Part shown: one piece after another, positions 8,232-16,894 of the stretch
Numbering within the stretch: position 1 is the first letter of the stretch
How the letters are laid out: the number at the start of each line of letters is the position of its first letter
Assembly: GCA_963776195.1 (NCBI GenBank)
Contig: CAVZMO010000008.1
Span: 62,001-126,000, forward strand
DNA: 64,000 bases
Reading direction: 5' to 3'
DNA from: CAVZMO01 sp963776195
GTDB taxonomy: Bacteria; Nitrospirota; Thermodesulfovibrionia; Thermodesulfovibrionales; SM23-35
Translations under genes and position numbers: made by a program
Notes under the pieces: generated by a model
Told to the model about the DNA's origin: nothing
Databases searched by the model: none
The model's input: the letters and a program-made list of their open reading frames with translations, nothing else

Positions 8232-8807
8232 CTATTTTAGCCCTGTTTCCTTAATTATCATACCAAGAAATTGCTCCGGATCTTGAATACCGCCGACTTT
8301 CGAATAGACGATATTGTTGGAACCCGCGCTGTTGACTTTGATCACAAAAAAATACGGGGTCCTGACTTCCCCGACTGATTTGTGGATAGAAAACGATTCG
8401 TCGGAAAAAAGCGGAAACTGGATATTATATTGGTCTCTGAAGACGTCAATCTCAAAGGGCGTGTTGCCGGCGCCGATCCCTATGATCTTGATCCTGTCCT
8501 TGATGTCGGCCCTTTTATTGATTATTTGATAGAGTTCATTCACGTTCGGGGCTTCCTTCTGACAATAAGGACAGTACATGCTGAAGATTTCGACTATCAC
8601 TAAGTCGGCCTTTATCTGGGATATCTTGAAGGAGTCCTTCCCCGACAGCCCGAGATATTCCTTTTCAGCAGTCTTTTGAGGTATTGGTAAGGATATTTCC
8701 GGGAAATCACCCCCCTTAGGCGGCGTGGACTCCGCAGCGTGCACATTCCGGTCCAAAAATGCAAAGGACAGAAAAAATGTCAGTAAAAAAATAATTTTAC
8801 ACCTCAT
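8232..8807 (-). CDS. Periplasmic TlpA-like thioredoxin-fold protein
   Basis: A 191-residue paralogue of the protein at 7062-7628: both share the EYLGLSGK/SYLGLSRK region, a redox motif (here CPYC, residues 79-82) and the late VRTPYFFV segment with the cis-proline. A clear signal peptide precedes HAAEST near residue 24. It is the first gene of the reverse-strand operon, 11 bases before the peroxiredoxin gene. CPYC is a DsbA/glutaredoxin-like dipeptide, so its redox potential should differ from that of the CTSC paralogue. Confidence 0.82.
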   Translation of the reverse strand: MRCKIIFLLTFFLSFAFLDRNVHAAESTPPKGGDFPEISLPIPQKTAEKEYLGLSGKDSFKISQIKADLVIVEIFSMYCPYCQKEAPNVNELYQIINKRADIKDRIKIIGIGAGNTPFEIDVFRDQYNIQFPLFSDESFSIHKSVGEVRTPYFFVIKVNSAGSNNIVYSKVGGIQDPEQFLGMIIKETGLK

Positions 8808-9006
8808 GTTTCCTCCTTATGTTCCTGCTTTTTTTCACACTTAATCATATTGTCTTTTACTTCCGGTCTTATGTCAAGAAAATTGACCGTATTGTCTCGG
8901 AAAGGATTGAATTTATCGCTCTTGTGCGGTATGCTTATGATTCAAGGAATACGGCTAATGTCATTATGTTAATAATTTAATAAATGATTATGGGGAGGGC
9001 ATTTTA

Positions 9007-11676
9007 ATGACGAAGAAAGCAGTCAAAAAGTATGTTTACTTTTTCGGTGGCGGAAAGGCTGACGGCAAGGGGGACATGAAAGACCTCCTCGGTGGAAAGG
9101 GTGCCGGACTTGCAGAAATGACCAACCTGAAGATTCCTGTCCCCGCAGGTTTTACTATAACGACGGAAGCTTGTAATGAATATTTTATGGCTGGAAAGAA
9201 ATACCCGCCGGGCATGTGGGAACAGGTGGCCGAGAATCTGAAAAAGATGGAGAAAACAATGGGTATGAAGTTGGGCGACCCTGTTAATCCGCTTCTTGTT
9301 TCGGTCCGTTCGGGAGCAAAATTTTCTATGCCCGGTATGATGGACACGGTCCTCAACCTCGGACTGAATGAGACGACAATAACTGCATTGATAAAGAAAA
9401 CCGGGAATGAACGTTTTGTTTACGATGCATACAGAAGGCTTATTACCATGTTCGGAAGTATCGTGATGGGGATCGACAGGCAGAAGTTCGAAAAAGCCCT
9501 TGAAGAGATGAAGGAAAAGAAGAGAGTTCGTCTGGATACGGAACTCACTGCTGAAGATTTGAAAGAGCTTGTCAAAGAATTTAAGGTTATTTATAAGAGA
9601 AACACCGGGGAGGATTTTCCTGCCGATCCTTCGGAGCAGCTTAGAAAGGCCATAAATGCGGTCTTTGGCTCCTGGTTCGGTGACAGGGCAGTGAAGTACA
9701 GGAAGTTGAATGAAATTCCCGATAATCTCGGAACTGCCTGCAATATCCAGTCAATGGTCTTCGGAAATCTGGGAGATGGTTCGGGAACGGGAGTGGGTTT
9801 CACAAGAGATCCGTCTACGGGACAGAAGAAGTTTTTTGCGGAATGCCTCATAAATGCACAGGGTGAAGATGTGGTGGCGGGAATCAGAACTCCGCTCCGT
9901 ATAGAAGAGCTGAGAAAGAGACTTCCAAAGGCTTACAGCGAACTGAACACGATATACAAAAAGCTCGAAAAACATTATAAAGACATGCTTGATATCGAAT
10001 TTACCGTCCAGGAAGGCAAACTCTATATGCTCCAGACCAGGGTCGGGAAGAGGACCGCTGCAGCAGCCCTTAAAATAGCCATTGATATGGTCAAAGAAAA
10101 AATGATCGATAAGAAAACGGCCATCTTGAGAATTGACCCGCAGCAGCTTGATCAGCTTCTCCATCCCATGATTGATCCAAGGGCAGAGATTAAGGTGATT
10201 GCCAAAGGTCTTCCGGCATCGCCCGGCGCCGCGGTAGGAAAAGTGGTATTTACCGCAGAAGATGCGGAAAAGGCAGCGGAGAAAGGAGAAAAGGTTATCC
10301 TTGTCAGGACGGAAACCTCTCCTGAGGATATCGGGGGAATGAATGCGGCACAGGGAATTCTGACGGCGCGGGGTGGTATGACCTCACACGCAGCTGTTGT
10401 CGCAAGGGGTATGGGAAAATGTTGTATTGCAGGCTGCGGTGCTATAAATATCAGCGAGATACAAAAGTATTTTACCGTGAATGACCTTGTTATCAAGGAG
10501 GGTGATTATCTGACGCTTAACGGTACGACAGGAGAGGTCATCCTCGGTGAGGCGCGACTGGTAAGGCCGGAGCTTACCGGCGATTTCGGAACATTCATGA
10601 AATGGGTGGATGAGTTTAGGAAACTCGGTGTCAGAACGAATGCAGATACACCTCACGATTCGGAGGTGGCCAGGAAGTTCGGTGCCGAGGGGATCGGTCT
10701 TTGCAGGACAGAACATATGTTTTTTGCTCCCGAAAGGATTAGTGCCGTAAGGGAGATGATACTGGCTGACGACACCGAGGGGAGGAAAAAAGCGCTAACC
10801 AAGCTCCTTCCGATGCAGAAAGGCGATTTTATTGAGATATTCAGAGTGATGAAGGGGCTACCCGTTACCATACGTCTTCTCGATCCGCCGCTCCATGAAT
10901 TCCTGCCCCACACGGATGAGGAGTTGAGGGCTTTAGCTTCCTCGATGGAGGTTCCCGTCGAAAAGTTAAAGGCAAGGAATAAGGCTTTACATGAATTCAA
11001 CCCGATGCTCGGTCACAGGGGTTGCAGACTCGGCATATCATACCCCGAGATTTATGAGATGCAGGTAAGGGCGATCATGGAAGCCGCATGTGAGCTGTCG
11101 AAGCAGAAGGTCAAAGTGATACCGGAGATTATGATCCCCCTCGTCGGCCATGTGGCGGAACTGAAATTGATGAGAGAGCTTACCGTTAAGGTAGTAGAAG
11201 AGGTTCAGGCTTACTACAAAACGAAAGTCCTTTATACGGTCGGAACGATGATAGAACTTCCAAGGGCTTGCATAACTTCCGATGAGATAGCGGCAGAGGC
11301 GGATTTTTATTCATTCGGGACGAATGATCTTACGCAAACGACTTTCGGACTTTCAAGGGATGATGCCGGCAGATTCCTTCCCTTTTATATCGAGAAAGGA
11401 ATACTCGAAAACGATCCTTTCGTAACAATAGATCAGAACGGCATAGGGGCTATGATGAAGATGGGCATAGATAAGGGAAGAAAGGTCAAGAAAAAGCTGA
11501 AAATGGGTATTTGCGGAGAACATGGCGGAGATCCGAAGTCCGTCGAGTTTTGCCATAAGATAGGACTCGACTACGTTAGTTGTTCGCCTTATAGAGTTCC
11601 CATTGCGAGATTAGCAGCGGCACAGGCCACGCTTAAGGAAAAGACAAAAAAGGATCTGAGTAAAACAACCGTATAA
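9007..11676 (+). CDS. ppdK: Pyruvate, phosphate dikinase
   Basis: Interconverts pyruvate, ATP and phosphate with PEP, AMP and PPi; in anaerobes it links C1/acetyl-CoA fixation to gluconeogenesis. The 889-residue length is normal. Domains: N-terminal ATP-grasp (GGKGAGLAEM, SVRSGAKFSMPGMMDT), central phosphohistidine domain (GGMTSHAAVVARG, histidine near residue 461), and C-terminal PEP/pyruvate barrel with RTEHMFF, GTMIELPRA and the catalytic cysteine in GICGEHGGD. A strong GGGGAGGG at 8992-8999 precedes the ATG. Stands alone with a 200-base upstream region. Confidence 0.97.
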   Translation: MTKKAVKKYVYFFGGGKADGKGDMKDLLGGKGAGLAEMTNLKIPVPAGFTITTEACNEYFMAGKKYPPGMWEQVAENLKKMEKTMGMKLGDPVNPLLVSVRSGAKFSMPGMMDTVLNLGLNETTITALIKKTGNERFVYDAYRRLITMFGSIVMGIDRQKFEKALEEMKEKKRVRLDTELTAEDLKELVKEFKVIYKRNTGEDFPADPSEQLRKAINAVFGSWFGDRAVKYRKLNEIPDNLGTACNIQSMVFGNLGDGSGTGVGFTRDPSTGQKKFFAECLINAQGEDVVAGIRTPLRIEELRKRLPKAYSELNTIYKKLEKHYKDMLDIEFTVQEGKLYMLQTRVGKRTAAAALKIAIDMVKEKMIDKKTAILRIDPQQLDQLLHPMIDPRAEIKVIAKGLPASPGAAVGKVVFTAEDAEKAAEKGEKVILVRTETSPEDIGGMNAAQGILTARGGMTSHAAVVARGMGKCCIAGCGAINISEIQKYFTVNDLVIKEGDYLTLNGTTGEVILGEARLVRPELTGDFGTFMKWVDEFRKLGVRTNADTPHDSEVARKFGAEGIGLCRTEHMFFAPERISAVREMILADDTEGRKKALTKLLPMQKGDFIEIFRVMKGLPVTIRLLDPPLHEFLPHTDEELRALASSMEVPVEKLKARNKALHEFNPMLGHRGCRLGISYPEIYEMQVRAIMEAACELSKQKVKVIPEIMIPLVGHVAELKLMRELTVKVVEEVQAYYKTKVLYTVGTMIELPRACITSDEIAAEADFYSFGTNDLTQTTFGLSRDDAGRFLPFYIEKGILENDPFVTIDQNGIGAMMKMGIDKGRKVKKKLKMGICGEHGGDPKSVEFCHKIGLDYVSCSPYRVPIARLAAAQATLKEKTKKDLSKTTV

Positions 11677-11722
11677 AAGAATCCATTGCTCGGTAAGCAC
11701 TTGTTTTCCTTTTCTCTGAGGA

Positions 11723-11764
11723 GATTTTCCATGCCTGCCGATATATCGGCAGGCATGGAAAATC
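11723..11764. repeat. Perfect 42-bp palindrome downstream of ppdK
   Basis: Two 21-base arms (11723-11743 and 11744-11764) are exact reverse complements with no spacer. No T-run follows, so it is not a classical terminator on either strand, though the RNA hairpin could still stop or protect the ppdK transcript. It could also be a REP-like chromosomal repeat. Confidence 0.8.
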
Positions 11765-11891
11765 CCGATGATCAATGTATTTCTCGGTTCATTGACCGGT
11801 TTAGCGTGTAATCGGTAGAATATTTATAGCTTTAATTAAATTTTGGGGGACCTCCTATCTTAACCTGAAAGGCAGCGGATAATAGAGCTTA

Positions 11892-12578
11892 ATGGAAAAC
11901 GTCAAAATTGACTTCTTAAAGGATATACAGCTTTTTTCGGGGCTCGATGAACAGGAATTGACCCAAATCAGCGGTAAGGTTACTTTGAAGGAGTTTAAAA
12001 AAAATGAGGTCATCCTTTATGAAGAGGATACCAATGAATTTATGTATATTGTTCTATTTGGTAAGGTGATCGTCGTTAAGATGACGGAAGACGGAAAAGA
12101 GATAATCCTTGCTGCACATCAACTGGGTGAATTTTTCGGTGAAATGTCTTTGATTGACGGGAGAACTTCTCCTGCTACCGTATTGGCAACGGAAAACTCT
12201 CTCGTCGCTATTATATCAAAAAAGGATTTCTACTCATTGCTGACGGATTATCATAAAGTGCTCGAAAAGATGTTGCAGATCCTGTGCTCGCGACTTCGCG
12301 ATTCGTGGAAAAGGATACATATGCTGAATTTCAAAAACGCAGCGCAGAGAGTAAAAATGCTTTTTCTTACCCTTTCTTTCGACAAGGGCGAGAAGGAAGC
12401 CGGCGGTGTGACACTGAATATTAAACTCACTCATCAGAATATAGCGGACATGATAGGGTTGACGCGCGAGACCGTTACGAGGGTACTCGATAAATGGCAA
12501 AAAGACGGAGAGATAACCATCAAGAATAAATTTATCCACTTGAATGCAAAGTTCCTCCAAAAAAATGTGGAGATGTGA
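11892..12578 (+). CDS. Crp/Fnr-family transcription regulator
   Basis: A 228-residue regulator with a cyclic-nucleotide-type beta-barrel (about 20-130, including the GEFFGEMSLIDGRTSPATV loop close to the phosphate-binding cassette), a dimerisation helix and a winged-helix reader near 170-215 (LTHQNIADMIGLTRETVTRVLDKW). It lacks the N-terminal cysteine cluster of FNR, so it is not an oxygen-sensing Fe-S protein; the RTSPATV motif resembles CRP-type ligand sites. Regulon unknown. Single gene before rpsO. Confidence 0.9.
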   Translation: MENVKIDFLKDIQLFSGLDEQELTQISGKVTLKEFKKNEVILYEEDTNEFMYIVLFGKVIVVKMTEDGKEIILAAHQLGEFFGEMSLIDGRTSPATVLATENSLVAIISKKDFYSLLTDYHKVLEKMLQILCSRLRDSWKRIHMLNFKNAAQRVKMLFLTLSFDKGEKEAGGVTLNIKLTHQNIADMIGLTRETVTRVLDKWQKDGEITIKNKFIHLNAKFLQKNVEM

Positions 12579-12646
12579 TTTGTATGCATCTTGTTTGATT
12601 CATTCCGGAGAGAAGATAATTCTTGCTTCGCTATGATTTATTGATC

Positions 12647-12676
12647 TTTACAGACTGCGCTATTATGTGGTATTTT
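12647..12676 (+). promoter_or_regulatory. Candidate promoter of rpsO-pnp
   Basis: TTTACA (12647-12652) and TATTTT (12671-12676) separated by 18 bases, about 35 bases upstream of rpsO. The -35 is good, the -10 moderate. Pattern match only. Confidence 0.3.
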
Positions 12677-12710
12677 AACAGGGATAACATTTTCGAAAGG
12701 TGGTGAATTG

Positions 12711-12980
12711 ATGGCAATTGATAAGACACAGAAGCAGGCTATCATTGGTGACTATAAACTCCATGACGGTGATACCGGTTCGCCTGAAGTGCAGATAGCT
12801 ATACTGAGTACGAGGATAAGCTATCTTACTGAGCATTTCAAGACCCATAAAAAGGACCACCACTCGAGGAGAGGTCTTTTAAAGCTGGTCAGCCAAAGGC
12901 GTAAACTGCTGGACTATCTAAAACAATCTAACAAAGAACGCTATGAAAGGATAATAGAAAGATTAGAAATCAGGAAGTAA
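12711..12980 (+). CDS. rpsO: 30S ribosomal protein S15
   Basis: Primary 16S-rRNA-binding protein of 89 residues. Shows the signature HDGDTGSPEVQIA, the HHSRRGLL segment and LDYLK near the end. The start at 12711 is set by AAGGTGG at 12697-12703; the TTG three bases earlier is less likely. It is directly followed by pnp, the usual rpsO-pnp operon. Confidence 0.97.
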   Translation: MAIDKTQKQAIIGDYKLHDGDTGSPEVQIAILSTRISYLTEHFKTHKKDHHSRRGLLKLVSQRRKLLDYLKQSNKERYERIIERLEIRK

Positions 12981-15076
12981 TAAAAAAGGTTGAAGTTGAA
13001 GTTCGTGGTAAGAAGCTGACGTTAGAGACAGGAAAGCTTGCGAGACAGGCTGACGGAGCTGTAGTTGCACGGTATGGTGATACCGTTGTTCTCGCTACTG
13101 CGGTAGCAGACAAGAAGCCAAGGGAAGGTCTGGATTTTTTCCCCTTCACGGTGGACTATCAGGAGAAGGCATATTCGGCGGGAAAGATACCGGGAGGTTT
13201 TTTTAAGAGGGAAGGAAGGCCAACCGAAAAAGAGATATTGACCTCCCGTCTGATCGACAGACCTCACAGACCCCTTTTCCCGAAGGGATTCTATTGCGAG
13301 ACACAAGGTATCATCCAAGTTCTCTCCTACGGCGAGGAGAATATTGCCGATATTCTCGGCATTATCACCATGTCCGCCGCCCTTACAATCTCCGATATAC
13401 CGTTCAAAGCACCTGTTGGGGCTGTAAGGATCGGCAGGATAGCAGATTCGTTTATTATCAACCCTGATCTGCGAGAGGTCGAAGAGTGTGATTTAAATCT
13501 GGTTGTTGCAGGAACGGAAGATGCGATCCTTATGGTAGAAGGGGAGGCGCAGGAAATATCCGAGCTTGTTCTTCTCGAAGCACTTGATGTTGCACACAAG
13601 GAGATAAAGCGCCTGTGCGCTGTTCAGCATGAGTTGCGGGCCGCTGTTGGCAGGGAAAAAAGACCTGTTGTCGCACCCGTTCTGGATGCAGAACTGCAAA
13701 GGGCAATTACAGAGTTTTCTCTGGAAAGCATAAAGGCCGCCGTAACTATTTCTGATAAATTGAGAAGACAGGACACTCTCGATATGCTTCTCAAAGAGGC
13801 GATCGAGAAATTTAATACACCGGAGACGGACAGAACAAGGGATATCATTGACGTGTTTAATCACATCGAGAAAGGCCTTGTAAGAGGCATGATCCTTAAT
13901 GAAAACAAAAGGGCAGACGGAAGGGCCCCCCATGAGATAAGAAATATCAGCGCGGAAGTGGGAATTCTTCCGAGAACACACGGTTCAGCGCTGTTTATCA
14001 GGGGAGAGACCCAATGCCTTGCAGTCGTCACTCTCGGCACCTCCGACGATGAGCAAAGAATAGATTCCCTTGAAGGAGAGACTTACAAGACTTTTATGCT
14101 GCATTACAATTTTCCTCCCTTCAGTGTTGGTGAGGTCAAGCCGCTGAAATCACCGGGAAGACGCGAAATAGGTCACGGCGTACTGGCTGAGAGGGCACTG
14201 AAGTCTGCAATCCCGCCGAAAACGGAATTCCCCTATACCATAAGAATAGTCTCGGATATCCTGGAGTCCAACGGGTCATCTTCCATGGCAACAGTATGCG
14301 GAGGTTCTCTTGCATTGATGGATGCAGGCGCCCCTATCAAGTCTCACGTCGCGGGCATAGCGATGGGATTAATAAAAGAAGGGGACAGGGTTGTTGTCCT
14401 TACCGATATACTCGGACTTGAAGATCATCTGGGCGACATGGATTTTAAGGTAACAGGGACAAAGAATGGGATAACGGCGTTCCAACTTGATACGAAGATA
14501 GGCGGTATATCACGTGAGATAATGGAAAAGGCGCTCGAGCAGGCACGGGAAGGCAGATTTTTTATCATCGATAAAATGTATGAGACGATCAGTACGCCCC
14601 GGGAAAATCTTGCACCCTATGCGCCGAGGATTTATACGATGCAGATCCGGCAGGAAAAAATCCGTGATGTGATAGGAACAGGTGGAAAGGTTATCAGAGG
14701 AATAGTGGAGCAGACAGGTGTAAAGATAGACATACAAGACAGCGGGCTTATCAATATTGCCTCAGCTGATGAGGAATCCGCAAAAAAAGCGATAGCGATC
14801 ATAAACAGCATCACAGCTGAGGCAGAACTCGGCAAGATTTATCCCGGGAAGGTAAAGAGGATACTTGATTTCGGCGCTTTTGTGGAAATCATGCCGGGGA
14901 CAGAGGGTTTGCTGCACATCTCACAGATATCCGAACAAAGGATAGCAAAAGTGACGGACGAGTTAAACGAGGGAGATGACGTTGTTGTAAAGGTTATAGA
15001 GATAGACAAAACGGGCAGAATACGCCTTTCAAGGAAAGAGGCATTAAGAGAGCAGGAAGCAGACAAGAGCAAATAA
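12980..15076 (+). CDS. pnp: Polyribonucleotide nucleotidyltransferase, apparent ATA start
   Basis: 3'-5' phosphorolytic exoribonuclease of the RNA degradosome, about 698 residues. Domain order: RNase PH 1, linker helices, RNase PH 2 (HYNFPPFSVGE, GRREIGHG), KH (VIGTGGKVIRGI) and S1 (GAFVEIMPGTEGLLHISQ). Homology starts at KKVEVEVRGKKLTLETGKLARQ well before the first ATG at 13151. In that frame the only codon at the right distance from the AGGA at 12972-12975 is ATA at 12980-12982, overlapping the rpsO stop as TAATA. A normal ATG there would give the common TAATG coupling. Either a rare AUA start or a one-base consensus error. Confidence 0.93.
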   Translation: MKKVEVEVRGKKLTLETGKLARQADGAVVARYGDTVVLATAVADKKPREGLDFFPFTVDYQEKAYSAGKIPGGFFKREGRPTEKEILTSRLIDRPHRPLFPKGFYCETQGIIQVLSYGEENIADILGIITMSAALTISDIPFKAPVGAVRIGRIADSFIINPDLREVEECDLNLVVAGTEDAILMVEGEAQEISELVLLEALDVAHKEIKRLCAVQHELRAAVGREKRPVVAPVLDAELQRAITEFSLESIKAAVTISDKLRRQDTLDMLLKEAIEKFNTPETDRTRDIIDVFNHIEKGLVRGMILNENKRADGRAPHEIRNISAEVGILPRTHGSALFIRGETQCLAVVTLGTSDDEQRIDSLEGETYKTFMLHYNFPPFSVGEVKPLKSPGRREIGHGVLAERALKSAIPPKTEFPYTIRIVSDILESNGSSSMATVCGGSLALMDAGAPIKSHVAGIAMGLIKEGDRVVVLTDILGLEDHLGDMDFKVTGTKNGITAFQLDTKIGGISREIMEKALEQAREGRFFIIDKMYETISTPRENLAPYAPRIYTMQIRQEKIRDVIGTGGKVIRGIVEQTGVKIDIQDSGLINIASADEESAKKAIAIINSITAEAELGKIYPGKVKRILDFGAFVEIMPGTEGLLHISQISEQRIAKVTDELNEGDDVVVKVIEIDKTGRIRLSRKEALREQEADKSK

Positions 15077-15103
15077 AAGGAAAATAAGAAAGGAAGAAAC
15101 ACG

Positions 15104-15131
15104 AGGGGATAGGTTTTGATATCCCCTTTTT
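15104..15131 (+). terminator. Rho-independent terminator after pnp
   Basis: GGGGATA (15105-15111) pairs with TATCCCC (15120-15126), extended by one A-T pair, and is followed by five Ts. It separates the rpsO-pnp unit from the peptidase gene. Confidence 0.88.
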
Positions 15132-15174
15132 AGTTTGAAGCGTCCAGAGATCAATAAATAAAGGAAACAATGCT

Positions 15175-16422
15175 ATGTTTAAAAAAGAACATCTCATAAA
15201 CGGCGTTCCCGTGGTTATGGAATCACTTAAGAATATGAGGTCTGTGGTTCTCGGCATATGGGTTAAGGTGGGTTCAAGGTATGAGCCGCCCGAAAAAAAC
15301 GGAACTTCCCATTTTCTGGAGCACATGTTTTTTAAGGGAACGAAGAAAAGGAGTGCGAAGGACATTGCCTTTGAAATCGATTCCCTTGGAGGTGAACTCA
15401 ATGCCTTCACGTCAAGGGAGACCACAACGTTCTATATAAAAGTGCTTGACGATTTTCTTGAAAAAGGACTCGAATTACTGGCGGACATCTTCCTTAATTC
15501 TACATTCCCGGAGGAAGATATCGAGAAAGAGAAAAAGATAATAAAAGAAGAGATAAAAATGGTTGAGGACACGCCCGATGACTACATACACGATCTGACC
15601 AATCAGACCGTGTGGGGGCGTTCCGGACTCGGACAGCCCGTTCTTGGACGAAGGGAGACGATAAAGTCATTCGCAAAAAATGATCTCATAACGCATATCA
15701 AAAAATATTACGGTACAAAAGATATGATATTATCCTGTGCCGGAAATTTCGACCCCGATCATCTCCTTTCCCTCCTCAATAAGAATCTTGGTCATTTAAG
15801 GAGGGGCTCCGAACCGGACAGGGGTGCCCCTCCGGACTTCCAAAGTAAGGTCGAAATATTCAGCAAAGAGCTTGCAGAGGCGCACCTCTGTCTGGCGATC
15901 AAAGGCATCCCCCAGGCAAGCAAAGAGCGGTATTGCCTTTTCACGCTGAATACTATTTTGGGTGCGGGAGTAAGCTCACGGCTCTTTCAGGAGATAAGGG
16001 AAAAACGTGGATTTGCATATGCTATATATTCTTTTATAGCTTCGTATCTCGATACAGGGCTATGGGGTGTTTATGCCGGCGTCAGCAGAAAAAAGGTACG
16101 TGAGGTAATAGAATTGATCCTGAAGGAAATCCACGGCTTGAAGGACACCCTGAACGAAGAAGAACTTGAGCGCGCGAAAAATCAACTGAAGGGTAATGTC
16201 ATACTCGGACTTGAATCCTCAAGCAGTCGTATGAACAACATTGCACGCCAGGAAATATATTATGGGAAATATTTTTCTCCCAAAGAAATTATGGGCGAGA
16301 TTGACTCAATAAACCTTCAGCAGATTAAAGAACTTGCCGAACGGACCGTAAAGAAGGAATGGTTTTCTCTCACGGTTCACGGGCCGGTTCATGAGGAGGA
16401 TCTGAGAGGAATATTATTCTAG
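15175..16422 (+). CDS. M16-family zinc metallopeptidase
   Basis: Pitrilysin-type peptidase of 415 residues related to mitochondrial processing peptidase and Bacillus MlpA/YmxG. The inverted zinc motif HFLEH (residues 46-50) and the distal glutamate in the EEIKMVED helix are present, so the subunit should be catalytic. Such proteins work in the cytosol or at the envelope on small peptides. The gene often sits after pnp in many bacteria, as here. Confidence 0.92.
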   Translation: MFKKEHLINGVPVVMESLKNMRSVVLGIWVKVGSRYEPPEKNGTSHFLEHMFFKGTKKRSAKDIAFEIDSLGGELNAFTSRETTTFYIKVLDDFLEKGLELLADIFLNSTFPEEDIEKEKKIIKEEIKMVEDTPDDYIHDLTNQTVWGRSGLGQPVLGRRETIKSFAKNDLITHIKKYYGTKDMILSCAGNFDPDHLLSLLNKNLGHLRRGSEPDRGAPPDFQSKVEIFSKELAEAHLCLAIKGIPQASKERYCLFTLNTILGAGVSSRLFQEIREKRGFAYAIYSFIASYLDTGLWGVYAGVSRKKVREVIELILKEIHGLKDTLNEEELERAKNQLKGNVILGLESSSSRMNNIARQEIYYGKYFSPKEIMGEIDSINLQQIKELAERTVKKEWFSLTVHGPVHEEDLRGILF

Positions 16423-16487
16423 AAATCCTGCACAATTTATTGCCAAAAAGTGAAGAATTCTGAAAACTGAATTGAGCCTGTCTGATT

Positions 16488-16871
16488 TCAAGAAAGAGGT
16501 ATCCGTAAAACGTCACTGACCTTATTAATTAATTCATTGATATTAAAGGGTTTTGTGATATAAAAATCTGCTCCTGTTTCCTTTGCTTTGTGTTTATCTA
16601 TTTCCTGTCCCTTTGCGGAAAGTATAATAATATAAACGTCTTTTATTTTTAGATCGTTCTTCAAGATATTGCATACCTCGAAGCCGTTCATTTTGGGCAT
16701 CATAACATCGAGAAAGACAAGTTCGGGGTTTTCTTTCTTCACTGATTCAATGGCGACCATGCCATTGTCAGCCATCAGTAGTGTCACCCCCTTTTCTTCA
16801 AAAGGCTCTAATATCTGGCCTAACAGATTTCTGATGAGAGGATCATCATCAACAATTAAGATCTTCGGCAT
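16488..16871 (-). CDS. Single-domain response regulator
   Basis: CheY-like receiver of 127 residues without output domain. Acidic pocket DDD near residue 9, phosphorylated aspartate in LVFLDVMMP, threonine/serine switch in IILSAKG and lysine in ITKPF are all intact. The start at 16871 follows GGAGGG; the frame extends nine residues upstream without reason. Lies 23 bases after the histidine kinase gene on the same strand, its likely phosphodonor. Confidence 0.9.
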   Translation of the reverse strand: MPKILIVDDDPLIRNLLGQILEPFEEKGVTLLMADNGMVAIESVKKENPELVFLDVMMPKMNGFEVCNILKNDLKIKDVYIIILSAKGQEIDKHKAKETGADFYITKPFNINELINKVSDVLRIPLS

Positions 16872-16894
16872 TATTCCCTCCGCTCCAATATTTT

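Noticed and set aside
13151..13153. ATG at 13151 as the pnp start
   Set aside because: About 57 conserved residues of the first RNase PH domain precede it in the same frame.
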